Positions 1-9,083 of a DNA stretch of 64,000 nt are shown piece after piece. Location: positions 327,285 to 391,284 of the forward strand of contig NZ_LMPD01000006.1 in the NCBI RefSeq assembly GCF_001424305.1. Direction: 5' to 3'. The position numbers and the translations under genes were made by a program. The notes beneath the pieces were generated by a model. It worked only from the letters and a program-made list of their open reading frames with translations, had not been told where the DNA came from and ran no database searches. Source of the stretch: Pedobacter sp. Leaf176. GTDB taxonomy: Bacteria; Bacteroidota; Bacteroidia; Sphingobacteriales; Sphingobacteriaceae. Numbering within the stretch: position 1 is the stretch's first letter; each line of letters begins with the position of its first letter.

Positions 1-192
1 TATTAAAAATAATTATTAATACTTTTCTTGTTAAGCACAAGCGGGACGCTTGCGCTAGATATGTGATTGGGAATCCTAATGCTATTGCAAAGTGCTTTAA
101 GATTCCCGACTACGCGAGAATGACGAGTTTTTTTTGCAGTAAATGAGATCAACTCGCCTCAAGCTAATACCAGATCAACTAAATAACTTACC
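1..192. repeat. Intergenic edge with two dispersed repeats
   Basis: No gene is seen. Positions 33-60 hold a palindromic REP-like unit with arms CAAGCG and CGCTTG around GGA; the same unit recurs at 20401-20423, 20463-20490 and 20563-20590. Positions 66-125 match 16936-16996 with few differences; the shared stretch runs from an aatcctaat start to gcgagaatgacg. The first hairpin lies about 140 bases past the stop of the upstream minus-strand operon and could end its transcript, but it lacks a clear T-run, so that role is only inferred. Confidence 0.6.
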
Positions 193-1440
193 TTATTTAA
201 CCATTATCCACTTATTCAGCATATTATCCGGCGCTTCCAACACGATTTTATAAAAATCCGATGGGTATTGGCTCAAGTCTGCTAAATAATGCTGCTGACT
301 AATATCTACCTCTCCTAACAATTTGTAATCGTCGGCCGTACCGGTTTTAAAATTGTTGGTTGTAGACAACCAAATCTTTACCTTCCCCGTTTTTTCGAGC
401 GCTTTCCAACTGATGTCTAAATGCTTTTGAACATAATTGGCTTTCAAAGCCGTTATCGATACCGGACCAATAAAGGGTGTACCATCAACCTCCTGTTCTA
501 CGGTTTTTGGAAACTTCACATTAAGGTAACGTGCGATTGAAGGCATAATATCAACCACGCCAAGGTCGAAATATTTAGCATAAGTATTCAAATTCTTATA
601 ATTGCTCACCATCCAGGTAGAACGCTGGCGATCCGATTGCCCGCCATGTCCGCGACCGGTTTTTTCATCCCGTCCGTGGTCGGTGGTAATGACCATTAAC
701 CAGTCTTCATTAAATTTAGATTGCCTGTAGTTTATCGCATCGAATATTTTACCCATTTGTTCATCGAGCATTTTAATGCCCTTGTGAAACTCCGGACTAT
801 CGCCGAACTGGTGCCCCATATCATCCGTATATTCCAGGTATACCCAGGAAAGGTCAGGTGCTTTAGTCTGAATCGTTGCAACGGCCTGCTTTACCACTTC
901 CTCATCAATCAGGTGCATGTAATCGGCTTTTTTATCGTGCTTGAAGCGTATGGTGTCCAGCTCAAAACCATCTGCAACATAATCCGGTTTAAAGTTTCCG
1001 GTTTCAACGAGCCCATCGCCCAAAAGCTTTGTCCTGTTGTCTGTCCAACTGGAGAATATAGCCGTTTTCTTAGCCGGATATTGACTCTTAAAAAGTCTGA
1101 AGATGTGCTGATAATTGTAATTCGGTGCTTTGATGGCGTTATCGGGTACGTTGTGTTTATTAACCCAGGTTCCTGTCAATAAACTATTGTAACCCACAGC
1201 AGAAATGGTTGGCGTTTCGTTGTAGGTACCTTTATCGCCACCTACGTGCATGCGAGAATAGGAACCAGCCTGAATTATCCTTTTGAAATTTGGCAGGTCT
1301 AAGCGTTCCAATACATCGGCGGGAATGCCATCTGCGATAACATACACCACTTTTTTAGTTTTGATTTTCTGGGCTTCGGCAGAAATTGAAATCAGGGCGA
1401 AACAGCAAAAAATAATCGTTCTTAAATACATCTTTTTCAA
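193..1440 (-). CDS. Secreted alkaline-phosphatase-superfamily phosphodiesterase
   Basis: A 415-aa exported hydrolase of the alkaline phosphatase superfamily, closest in pattern to type I phosphodiesterases/nucleotide pyrophosphatases. Residues 1-23 form a signal peptide ending in AEAQ. The first metal Asp sits in VIADGIP (D37). The PTIS segment supplies the candidate Thr nucleophile (T78), in the usual position before the SLLTG motif. The C-terminal metal ligands appear as TTDHGRDE and GHGG around residues 253-267. The family hydrolyses phosphomonoesters or phosphodiesters with two metal ions, usually zinc; the substrate cannot be told. The start abuts the stop of the metallophosphoesterase upstream, and this is the last gene of the susCD operon. 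Family assignment is firm; substrate is unknown. Confidence 0.88.
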   Translation of the reverse strand: MKKMYLRTIIFCCFALISISAEAQKIKTKKVVYVIADGIPADVLERLDLPNFKRIIQAGSYSRMHVGGDKGTYNETPTISAVGYNSLLTGTWVNKHNVPDNAIKAPNYNYQHIFRLFKSQYPAKKTAIFSSWTDNRTKLLGDGLVETGNFKPDYVADGFELDTIRFKHDKKADYMHLIDEEVVKQAVATIQTKAPDLSWVYLEYTDDMGHQFGDSPEFHKGIKMLDEQMGKIFDAINYRQSKFNEDWLMVITTDHGRDEKTGRGHGGQSDRQRSTWMVSNYKNLNTYAKYFDLGVVDIMPSIARYLNVKFPKTVEQEVDGTPFIGPVSITALKANYVQKHLDISWKALEKTGKVKIWLSTTNNFKTGTADDYKLLGEVDISQQHYLADLSQYPSDFYKIVLEAPDNMLNKWIMVK

Positions 1441-2367
1441 TTATAATTTATGAGGATAATAGTCATTTTCCACGCGCCCATCTTCGTACAATTTAAGGAG
1501 CGCATAGCCCGGCGGCGTTTCCTGGTAGAAACCGGCGCCCGCAGATTCCGCATCGCCCTTGCCCCACCAAAAACCACTCATCGCGCCATTGCAGCAATAC
1601 TGAATGCCGTTGTAAACACTATGGTCCGAAAGGTGGTTGTGGCCACTCAGGCAAATCCGCACCTTATCCTTGTGCTTGTAGAATAAATCTTTTAAGCGCT
1701 TACAATCCGAATGTCCGCCGCCAACGAGTACCTGTGTGGTACCGAGAATAGGGTAATGCGACATCAGCAAAGCAAAAGAACCAGCGGGTATTTGCGCTAA
1801 GGTCTGCTCCAGCCAAAGAAATTGCACCTCATCAAGCGAAATCTTGCTGTTGTTCCCATCTAACACAATGAAGTGCCAGTTCTTTTTACGGAAACTATAA
1901 TATCGGGCCGGTATCTTCAGTCGCTTCACCACATAATCTTTTCCATACATTTCATCGGTTTTGCCGGGTGCCTTCCACCAAATATCATGGTTACCAAGGC
2001 AACTATAGATTTCATACTTGCCAATTACTGAAATGCAATCATCCCAAATGCGCCACTGTTCCGTAACCTGGTCGCGGATGACGTTATCATAGGAAGCATC
2101 GTTAATGGAATCGCCTCCATTCAGGAAGAAATCAACCTGATGTTTACTGATAATCTGTTTCAGGCAGGCCTTAAATCTCTCCGGGGCCTTATCTCCCGGC
2201 CGGATGTGCACGTCTGTAATGTGCGGCACGGTTAGTACAGGTTTCTCCGTTGCAGGCGCCCCCATAATCCCGGCTGAAGCAATAGCCGGGATTGATGGAG
2301 CAATTGCAGCACCTGCCGATAAGCCAAGCGCTTTAATCAGCGAACGTCTGTTCATCTTAGTTTTCAT
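1441..2367 (-). CDS. Tat-exported metallophosphoesterase
   Basis: A 308-aa calcineurin-like phosphoesterase. The N-terminus carries a twin-arginine signal (RRSLIKALGLSAG, residues 7-19) followed by a hydrophobic, Ala-rich stretch to about residue 32, so folded, metal-loaded export is expected. The five family motifs are present in order: DVH (D52, H54), NGGDS near residue 83, GNHD near 124-127, MSHYP and SGHNH toward the C-terminus. These bind two metals and hydrolyse phosphate esters. The start overlaps the susD stop by one base (TAATG), indicating translational coupling; an alternative start four codons later (MNRRS) is possible. Together with the downstream phosphatase-like protein it suggests periplasmic dephosphorylation of substrates taken in by SusCD. 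Confidence 0.9.
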   Translation of the reverse strand: MKTKMNRRSLIKALGLSAGAAIAPSIPAIASAGIMGAPATEKPVLTVPHITDVHIRPGDKAPERFKACLKQIISKHQVDFFLNGGDSINDASYDNVIRDQVTEQWRIWDDCISVIGKYEIYSCLGNHDIWWKAPGKTDEMYGKDYVVKRLKIPARYYSFRKKNWHFIVLDGNNSKISLDEVQFLWLEQTLAQIPAGSFALLMSHYPILGTTQVLVGGGHSDCKRLKDLFYKHKDKVRICLSGHNHLSDHSVYNGIQYCCNGAMSGFWWGKGDAESAGAGFYQETPPGYALLKLYEDGRVENDYYPHKL

Positions 2368-4157
2368 TACCAGCCAAAAATTTGAGTCAGTTTCGGATTC
2401 AAGGCCACCTGTTGCTGGGGAACCGGACGGTAATAATACTTCGGCTCCTCGAAAATGCGGGTTACATTCTCTGTAACGATGTTTCCGCCTGCATTTCCAT
2501 TTTTAAGGTAAACAGTCGCATCCGTACCGATGGTTCCTGCCCTGTAGTAAATGAGTTTGACGCCCAATGAGTTTTTCTCTTTCTGATCTTCCCCTGGTAT
2601 GGTCGCCGTCCGGTCGATAAGTGCAATATCGTCTATCCCATCCCCGGTTAGGTCATATTTCCCTAAGCCACTAAAGTACATGCCTTCAGGACTTTTTGTT
2701 AATAATTTACCCGCTTTCCACCGCATTAAATCATCATAGCGCATGTTTTCGAATGCGTACTCCACCCTGCGTTCCCTTCTAATTTCCAGTAACAGACCAA
2801 CATTGGCCGTTACATTAGGGTATTGCTGCACTAACATTGGGTCCGGATTACCATTAGCTGCAAACAGGTTTAAATCCGGTAAGCCTGCTCTCCTGCGCAG
2901 TAAGTTCACAGATTCATCCAGGTTGGCCTGCGTTAAGGTGCCGAGTTCAGCAAGTGCTTCCGCATAAGTTAGCAAAACCTCCGCATAGCGGTAAACCGGA
3001 AAATCGACACCATTCAGCGTAGCATTATCCGTGCTGTTCACATAGCCTTTAAGCTGGTGGTAGCCCGTAAAGTTTTTGTTGAGGCGTTGGATATAAGGCG
3101 TGGCATCCGGAACCCTGATCCATCCCGGGTAAACCATCGTTTGCGACAACCTTGGGTCGCGGTTTTTGAATTCCGCAACGAAACCCATTTGATTATAATT
3201 TGCAAGACTGGTGAAGCGGCTTCCGTCACGCATCAGGTAGGTTTGCAATAAATCTTTTGCCGGTGCCTGTTCATAATCGCCAAATACGGTTGAATTCACA
3301 TTCTGGCTTTTGCTTTTATTCAGGTCGAAAATGTTAACCAGTATCACTTCGGTGTTGGTGGTCAAATCCTGCGATGAAAAAAGTGTACCATAGTCCTGTT
3401 CCGGTTTTCCGGTGTTATAAATTGAAAACTTTTTGCTTGCCATCAGTTCGCCTGCAACTCGTGCCGCTGTCTGTAAAAAAGTGTTGGCCGTATTGCTAAG
3501 GTTCAGTTCACTATGGTATTTGCGGTAAGTACCTTCATAAAGGGCTGCCCTGGAATATAAAGTGGCTACCGCCCATTTACCAGGTGTTCCCACCGGAACA
3601 GATTCCCTTACATTTTTGTAGGCATAATCTAAATCAGCCATTATGCTGTCGGCCACTAAAGCCCTGGCATCACGCGGTTTATACAATTCTGCATCACCGG
3701 GTTCAAGGGTTCCAGAATACCATGGCACATCAGAAAAACGCTTCATTTTGTCGAGATAAAATTCAGCCCTGTAATACCTTGCCAAACCAGCATAATGGCT
3801 TTTTACAGCAGCAGAAACCTGTGCTTTACCACAGTTTTCCAGGAAATAATTGATGTTTCGCAACCTTGTCCAGCTCCATCCTGTGGTTATGTTCTGCGCA
3901 TTGGTATTGCCGGCCATAATGTTTTTTACTTCTACCGCTGCAGTTGTTGCCACATTATCCGTACTCTGATCATTGAGGTAGCTGCCGCGGTCGGGCTGCG
4001 AAATTAATCCGTTTACGTAAAGCGACAGATCACTTTCGGTATTGAAAAACAGGTTCGGGGATATGGAGGTTTGCGGTAAACGATCCAGACCATTCTTTTT
4101 GCATGCTGCGACTGTTGTTAGTGCGGCAATAGCGATTATATATAAATGCTTTTTCAT
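2367..4157 (-). CDS. SusD/RagB-type nutrient-binding lipoprotein
   Basis: A 596-aa surface lipoprotein of the RagB/SusD family. The N-terminal hydrophobic segment ends in TTVAAC with C19 as the lipidated cysteine, followed by KKNGLDRLPQ, typical of SusD proteins in this phylum. The TPR-like helical family pattern is visible (residues around 60-250: NINYFLENC, AEFYLDKMKRFSDVPW), and the C-terminal part has the classical YAEVLLTYAEALAELG and RRERRVEYAFENMRYDDLMRW signatures. SusD proteins cap the paired SusC barrel and bind the ligand at the cell surface. The gene starts 20 bases after susC and overlaps the metallophosphoesterase start. No glycoside hydrolase lies nearby, so the ligand is more likely a phosphorylated compound than a glycan (inference). 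Confidence 0.95.
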   Translation of the reverse strand: MKKHLYIIAIAALTTVAACKKNGLDRLPQTSISPNLFFNTESDLSLYVNGLISQPDRGSYLNDQSTDNVATTAAVEVKNIMAGNTNAQNITTGWSWTRLRNINYFLENCGKAQVSAAVKSHYAGLARYYRAEFYLDKMKRFSDVPWYSGTLEPGDAELYKPRDARALVADSIMADLDYAYKNVRESVPVGTPGKWAVATLYSRAALYEGTYRKYHSELNLSNTANTFLQTAARVAGELMASKKFSIYNTGKPEQDYGTLFSSQDLTTNTEVILVNIFDLNKSKSQNVNSTVFGDYEQAPAKDLLQTYLMRDGSRFTSLANYNQMGFVAEFKNRDPRLSQTMVYPGWIRVPDATPYIQRLNKNFTGYHQLKGYVNSTDNATLNGVDFPVYRYAEVLLTYAEALAELGTLTQANLDESVNLLRRRAGLPDLNLFAANGNPDPMLVQQYPNVTANVGLLLEIRRERRVEYAFENMRYDDLMRWKAGKLLTKSPEGMYFSGLGKYDLTGDGIDDIALIDRTATIPGEDQKEKNSLGVKLIYYRAGTIGTDATVYLKNGNAGGNIVTENVTRIFEEPKYYYRPVPQQQVALNPKLTQIFGW

Positions 4158-4177
4158 CTGATGGGGTTCTTTTTAAA

Positions 4178-7100
4178 TTAAAAATCGAGGTTTAAACCAA
4201 ATGCATACCGGCGTTGGAAAGGATATGCCGCTGCGTTAGGTCCCTGGTTTACGGCTTCCGGGTCGATGAATTTTTTAATCGCCGAGAATTCATAAAGGTT
4301 CTCACCGGTTACGAAAAACCGCAAACGAGTAATGTTTATCTTTTTGGTCCATTTCGCAGGAACGGTATAGCCTAAGGAAACGTTCTTAATTCTCAGGTAA
4401 GCCCCGTTAAGTAAATATTTAGTCTGCGGAATGTCCAGACCTGAGCCATAGTTTGAATCTGCTAGCCAGGATTGCAACACCGGGTATTGTGAATCTGGAT
4501 TCGCATCGGCAAGACCGGCAGCGATGTACGATGCAGAATGTTTCGCCCTTTGTTCAGCAGATTCAGCCGCGCCACGATAGAAATCGAGGTTCCAGGGATA
4601 CACATTGGCATAAGGCTGCTGGTAAGGTCCCCAGAACAGGTAATTGTGCGGATAAAAATCCCTTTTAAGCACACCCTGCACAAATACAGACAGATCAAAT
4701 CCTGCATAATCCATATTCAGGTTCGCACCCACGGTATAGCGGTCGGTACTGTTTCCAATAACTTTTAAATCTTTCGGGTCGTTTGCGCTCAAGCCTCTTT
4801 CGATTTTTTTATTGCCATCCAGATCCACGTATTTCGGCCAGCCCTCTACAATAGAAAGCGCGCCCCATGGAACAATGGCCGATTGATCTAATGCCGCAAT
4901 TTCTGCTTTACTTCTAAAAACGCCATCATTCTGCAATCCCCAGATTTCACCAATGTCCTGTCCTTCGCGGAAGCTGCTGAATAAGTTCTGGTCATTTTTA
5001 AACCTCGTGATTTTTGATCTCGAATCCGACAGGAAAACCTTCGCATCAAAATTAAATGGCTTGCTGCCTAAATCGAATCTATCCCGGTAGGTTACCGATA
5101 ATTCCCATCCTTTTGTCCTCAAATCAGCTGAATTCTGGCGCGGCACGCCTGTACCCAATACGCCTGGCAATTCCTGTCCGGCGGTAAGCATGCCTTTGGT
5201 ATCGCGGATATAATAATCAAATGTAAAAGAAAGCTTATCATTCAATAGGCCGATGTCGGTACCCATATTCAAGGTAGACACCCTTTCCCAGGTATAGGTT
5301 TGGGGGTCGACATTCAATCCCGGCGCACCTGTAATGATTGGATTTTGTCCGGAACCACCGATTAAGTAACCTGATGTGCCCGTGGCAAGGGATTGGATAT
5401 AACCAAAATCACCTACGTTCTGGTTGCCTAAATCACCGTAAGATGTACGTAGTTTAAAAGTGGATACCACCGGCGAAAGTGGTTTGAAGAAATCTTCGCC
5501 ACTCGCAATCCATGCGAAAGACGCGGAAGGGAAAAATCCCCAGCGGCGTTCCACCGGGAAACGTGATGAACCATCATAACGGCCGGTAGCCTCCACAATG
5601 TAACGGTTCTTAAAGGTATAATTCAACCTCGAAAATGCACTGTTAGTTGCATAGGCAGCATAACCAGCACCAGCGGTAGCCGTTCCTGTGGTCAGCGACA
5701 GATAAGGCAATGAAGGTGAGATTAATATATCCTTACTCGCACTTACCGTAGAATAACTGTAATCCTCGCTGTTAAAACCTACCATGGCGCTGAAAAAATG
5801 ATCGCCTATGGTCTTTTTATAGGTACTGTATAAGTTAAAGGCATTATTGTAGAGGTAGCCATTGCCTTCCGATACCGAACCGTTTCCGCCTTCCTCGCGG
5901 ATGTCATTCGGTCCGTAACCAATCTTGTATCTTTTACTGTCGAAATGGCTTTTCCAAAGCTCCCTTTTGAAGGAAGCATCACCATTCACCTGGAGGTCGC
6001 CGTTTAAAAATAAGGCGGTGGCGCTGGTAATGTTCTGGAAACCAAACATATTCTGCTGGTTGTTTCCGCCATCCACCAGTTTCGCGGCGAGTTTACCCGC
6101 TGCTGTATTTGCCCAGGTGCCGTCCGGATTTTTTGCCACATCGGTCGGCATCAGGTAATACAAATCCGTAATGTTGCCATTCGACACTGCACGCTTCGTT
6201 TCGTAAATGTTCAGGTTGTTATCAATCTTTAACCAGGAAAGCGGAGCAAATCCAACTTTCGAACGCATTCCATAACGGTCCCAGTAATCGGCCGATAATT
6301 TATTCAAGCCGTTATCCCTGGCATAATCTGCAGATAAATAATAAGTTAAAGGCTTTTCATTAACGGTTGCACCACCTGAAAAGGTTAGCGTATGGCTTTT
6401 AGATAAGCTTGCGTTATTGAAGAAATAACCATACCAGTCGTTGCTGCCCATATAGGCCCATTTGGTTGGGTCGGTTGGGTTTAAACGCGTATCCGCGATG
6501 GATGGATTGTCTGATCTTTCCTTTGCCCAGCGGTAATACTCATCCGAATAATTTACATAATCCCATGGGGTATTGTCGGTTGCCGTTTCCAGCACACGCG
6601 AAAAGATATAAGGATCCGTTACGGGTTTAGGAAGTAAAGTCGGTTTTCCCCAGGATTGAAAAGTATTGTAACTGATCACATTGTTCCCTGCTGCTCCTTG
6701 TTTGGTGGTAATTAAAATCACGCCGAAGGCAGCCCTTGCGCCATAAATCGCGGCAGATGCGGCATCCCTCAATACGGTGAAAGAGGTAATATCAGACGGG
6801 GTGAGCCTTAACATATCGTCGTTGCTCGTGGCCGGAATACCGTCAATTACAATTAATGGAGAACCGCCGTTAATCGACGTATAACCCCTGATGTTGATGT
6901 TGGGTACACTACCCGGCGCGCCACCTGCATAGGTAATGTTTAAGCCCGGACTTATGCCCTGCAAGCCCTGCAACACATTGGTTACCGGTCTAGATTCCAG
7001 TTGTTTACCGGATATCTGATCGATTGCACCGGCTACATTGATTTTTTTCTTGGTACCGAATCCAACCACCATCACTTCATCTAGGTTGGCAAAATCGGCA

Positions 7101-7387
7101 GCAAGGGACACATTAATTTTTGTCCGGCCGCCAACAGCAATTTCCTGCTGCTTATAACCAATGTAAGTGAAAATCAGTACGGCATCGGGCTTAACGCTGC
7201 TGATGTTATAAACGCCATTGCTGTTGGTGGCGATGTGCTGGTTTGTTCCTTTTACCGTAATGTTTACCGCGGGAATGGTCTCCCCCGTTTTCTCATCCGA
7301 CACCACACCGCTTACCGTTAACCCCTGCCCGAATAAGGCCGGCGATAAAAGTAACAGCGCGAACATCCATAGTAGCTTTTTTTTCAT
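4178..7387 (-). CDS. SusC/RagA-type TonB-linked outer-membrane transporter
   Basis: A 1069-aa outer-membrane receptor. Residues 1-21 are a signal peptide. Residues 23-95 form a carboxypeptidase-regulatory-like (beta-sandwich) domain starting SGVVSDEKTGETIPAVN. A TonB-box-like segment (DEVMVVGFGTKKK) leads into a plug domain (about 115-230: GAIDQISGKQLE, NINIRGYTSINGGSPLIVIDG), followed by a long beta-barrel ending in the terminal aromatic F expected for BAM-assembled proteins (GLNLDF). It imports a ligand delivered by SusD using TonB-ExbBD energy. First gene of a four-gene minus-strand operon; a palindromic TetR-type operator lies about 105-120 bases upstream, so the divergent TetR protein probably controls it. 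Confidence 0.95.
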   Translation of the reverse strand: MKKKLLWMFALLLLSPALFGQGLTVSGVVSDEKTGETIPAVNITVKGTNQHIATNSNGVYNISSVKPDAVLIFTYIGYKQQEIAVGGRTKINVSLAADFANLDEVMVVGFGTKKKINVAGAIDQISGKQLESRPVTNVLQGLQGISPGLNITYAGGAPGSVPNINIRGYTSINGGSPLIVIDGIPATSNDDMLRLTPSDITSFTVLRDAASAAIYGARAAFGVILITTKQGAAGNNVISYNTFQSWGKPTLLPKPVTDPYIFSRVLETATDNTPWDYVNYSDEYYRWAKERSDNPSIADTRLNPTDPTKWAYMGSNDWYGYFFNNASLSKSHTLTFSGGATVNEKPLTYYLSADYARDNGLNKLSADYWDRYGMRSKVGFAPLSWLKIDNNLNIYETKRAVSNGNITDLYYLMPTDVAKNPDGTWANTAAGKLAAKLVDGGNNQQNMFGFQNITSATALFLNGDLQVNGDASFKRELWKSHFDSKRYKIGYGPNDIREEGGNGSVSEGNGYLYNNAFNLYSTYKKTIGDHFFSAMVGFNSEDYSYSTVSASKDILISPSLPYLSLTTGTATAGAGYAAYATNSAFSRLNYTFKNRYIVEATGRYDGSSRFPVERRWGFFPSASFAWIASGEDFFKPLSPVVSTFKLRTSYGDLGNQNVGDFGYIQSLATGTSGYLIGGSGQNPIITGAPGLNVDPQTYTWERVSTLNMGTDIGLLNDKLSFTFDYYIRDTKGMLTAGQELPGVLGTGVPRQNSADLRTKGWELSVTYRDRFDLGSKPFNFDAKVFLSDSRSKITRFKNDQNLFSSFREGQDIGEIWGLQNDGVFRSKAEIAALDQSAIVPWGALSIVEGWPKYVDLDGNKKIERGLSANDPKDLKVIGNSTDRYTVGANLNMDYAGFDLSVFVQGVLKRDFYPHNYLFWGPYQQPYANVYPWNLDFYRGAAESAEQRAKHSASYIAAGLADANPDSQYPVLQSWLADSNYGSGLDIPQTKYLLNGAYLRIKNVSLGYTVPAKWTKKINITRLRFFVTGENLYEFSAIKKFIDPEAVNQGPNAAAYPFQRRYAFGLNLDF

Positions 7388-7491
7388 CGTAATTAATAAT
7401 TAATTTCTTGTTTGGATTTTTTGATGCCTTTCAGCGCCGCTAAATTCACCATATCATATTAAGCTGAAGTTAAGCCCTCATTAAAATATTA

Positions 7492-7509
7492 ATTGAACGT
7501 TCATTCAAT
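7492..7509. promoter_or_regulatory. Palindromic operator between susC and tetR
   Basis: The intergenic region between the divergent susC and tetR genes holds an inverted repeat with arms ATTGAA and TTCAAT separated by six bases, which overlaps the perfect 10-bp palindrome TGAACGTTCA (7494-7503). The size, symmetry and TTGAACG-like core are those of many TetR-family operators. The position suits autorepression of the TetR gene and control of the susCD operon. It is seen directly; which protein binds it is inferred. Confidence 0.6.
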
Positions 7510-7577
7510 CTATTCTGCTTTTTTAATTTGCTATTTCTGATTCCTTTTGCTTAGTTTGCAGTGAAATTAACAGCAGC

Positions 7578-8201
7578 ATGGGACGTAAAAGCCTGAAAGA
7601 GGCCCGGAAACAAGAGATCATTAATGTATTTTACCAGGTAGCCAAAAAGGAAGGCTATGAAAATACTTCAATCGCGAAAATTGCCAAAGTGATGGATATT
7701 AATCCAAGCCTGATTATACATTATTTCGATACGAAGGAAGGCATGACCTATGCGCTGATTGATCACATACTCGACCGGTATTTATCCATTTATTCTGCAA
7801 GACATAAGGGCAAAGCCAACCTGGCCGACCTGGAGAAAACCATCGACATGCTCTTTTCCAAAAAATGGAACCTGCTGTTTGATGATGGCCTATTTTATAC
7901 TTTTTATGCCCTGGCCTTCCGGGAGAAAAAGATAAAACTGAAATACAAACTCATTCTCGATGCCCTGCGTAACGGACTGGCTTCCATCATAGAACAGTGC
8001 AGCAGCCAGGGACTCATACAGGTGGAGAACCCGCAGGTAACGGCCGATTATATTTTTGTATTGGTAGATGGGGCCTATTTTTATCTATCCATGGAAAGCG
8101 ATAAAAAGGCCTATGTGGAGCGCCTCGCCTATTATAAGCAAAAAGCCTACGATGCCCTATCTTTATCTGAAGCTAAGCTTCATCCACTTTCCGCTTCCTG
8201 A
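7578..8201 (+). CDS. TetR/AcrR-family transcriptional regulator
   Basis: A 207-aa protein with a typical TetR N-terminal DNA-binding domain: residues 10-55 include KQEIINVFYQVAKKEGYENT, then the helix-turn-helix SIAKIAKVMDINPSLIIHYF. The remaining roughly 150 residues are the helical ligand/dimer domain and contain no recognisable named motif. It is divergent from susC across a 190-base gap that contains a palindromic operator. Its 3' end overlaps by 29 bases the convergent 84-aa membrane protein gene. Proteins of this family usually repress the divergent operon until a small ligand binds; the ligand here may be the SusCD substrate or its breakdown product (inference). Confidence 0.92.
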   Translation: MGRKSLKEARKQEIINVFYQVAKKEGYENTSIAKIAKVMDINPSLIIHYFDTKEGMTYALIDHILDRYLSIYSARHKGKANLADLEKTIDMLFSKKWNLLFDDGLFYTFYALAFREKKIKLKYKLILDALRNGLASIIEQCSSQGLIQVENPQVTADYIFVLVDGAYFYLSMESDKKAYVERLAYYKQKAYDALSLSEAKLHPLSAS

Positions 8202-8427
8202 ATTTACCGGTAACGGCAAATAAACCGATAGACATCCAGAGCAGGTTGGCTACCGCATTCGGGAGATCTTCCGTCTGAATTGCCGTGATGGCCAGACACA
8301 ATCCGCCTGCAATATTTAAGGCCTGGAAGCTGAAGGATTCTGCTTTGATTGTCTTAAGGCTGAGCAATAAATAGCCAAGCGTGCAGAACAAAACGCCGAA
8401 CCAGCCTACTATTGAGAATAAATCCAT
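8173..8427 (-). CDS. Small CBU_0592-like membrane protein
   Basis: An 84-aa protein with three hydrophobic stretches (about residues 5-25, 33-50 and 58-73) and a basic tail (GKFRKRKVDEA). The start MDLFSIVGWFGVLFCTLGY and the alternating Gly pattern recall the small CBU_0592-family membrane proteins, whose role is unknown. It converges on and overlaps the tetR gene by 29 bases at the 3' ends. No partner gene is obvious. Coding is supported by the membrane-protein pattern and the clean start region; the family call is from memory of its pattern. Confidence 0.7.
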   Translation of the reverse strand: MDLFSIVGWFGVLFCTLGYLLLSLKTIKAESFSFQALNIAGGLCLAITAIQTEDLPNAVANLLWMSIGLFAVTGKFRKRKVDEA

Positions 8428-9083
8428 AATGAGTGTTTAAGGGAAATTCGTTGCGAAATTAGTAATACTAAGGGTTAAGCGGCAGAATAATTTAAAGAAA
8501 GTATTACTCATATTTTTTGATAAGATTATTGGCAAACTAGTTTTTTTACTCAATTTAAGAAAGCTTGAACATATTATATTATTAATAAGAAGAAAAATTA
8601 TGATGTGCTAGACTATGCGTATTAATGAGTCAAAATGTGATTTTATAAATTATAGAAGAGATTTAACAAGGATTTTTGGAACATTAAAATTTGCTCCGTT
8701 AGGCATTTGTTACGGTTTTTTCAAGAGAATGGATTTCAAGGGTCATTCAAACTATGTTGAAATTTGTAGTTCTGATTGATGGATAATAAATAGTTATCTG
8801 TTATTTAAAGTTCACTTCATAATACCTTTTGTGCCATGAATCAACTGTTGATTGTTGCACATACTTTTTAAAAAATGCGATTTTGAAACCATTTAAAATT
8901 TCCTCTGTTAACGCGCACTAATAAAGTCAGGCTCTGGGGAGGTATTTCCAACAATATGTTTCAACCGATCTAAACATATTGTCATAAATGTCAAGAGTAA
9001 TTTCGAGATTTTTTAAAAGAAAACAAAGCTTAGTTCAAGACACTAATCTAAAGTAGTAATTGTAATTTATTTGTGCTTTCAGA
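8428..9083. other. A+T-rich gene-free stretch, 3' flank of defence island
   Basis: About 650 bases downstream of the nuclease gene without a convincing reading frame: the frames I followed are broken within about 20 codons. The base composition is visibly more A+T-rich than the susCD side. No tRNA, attachment-site repeat or strong terminator hairpin was recognised. It is the likely boundary between the core segment and the acquired island. Confidence 0.5.

Noticed and set aside
721..1182. 153-aa plus-strand frame inside the phosphatase-like gene
   Set aside because: It is the complement of a well-supported secreted phosphatase with all catalytic motifs.
8428..9083. tRNA or integrase remnant at the island border
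   Set aside because: No cloverleaf or integrase-like peptide could be traced in this stretch by eye.
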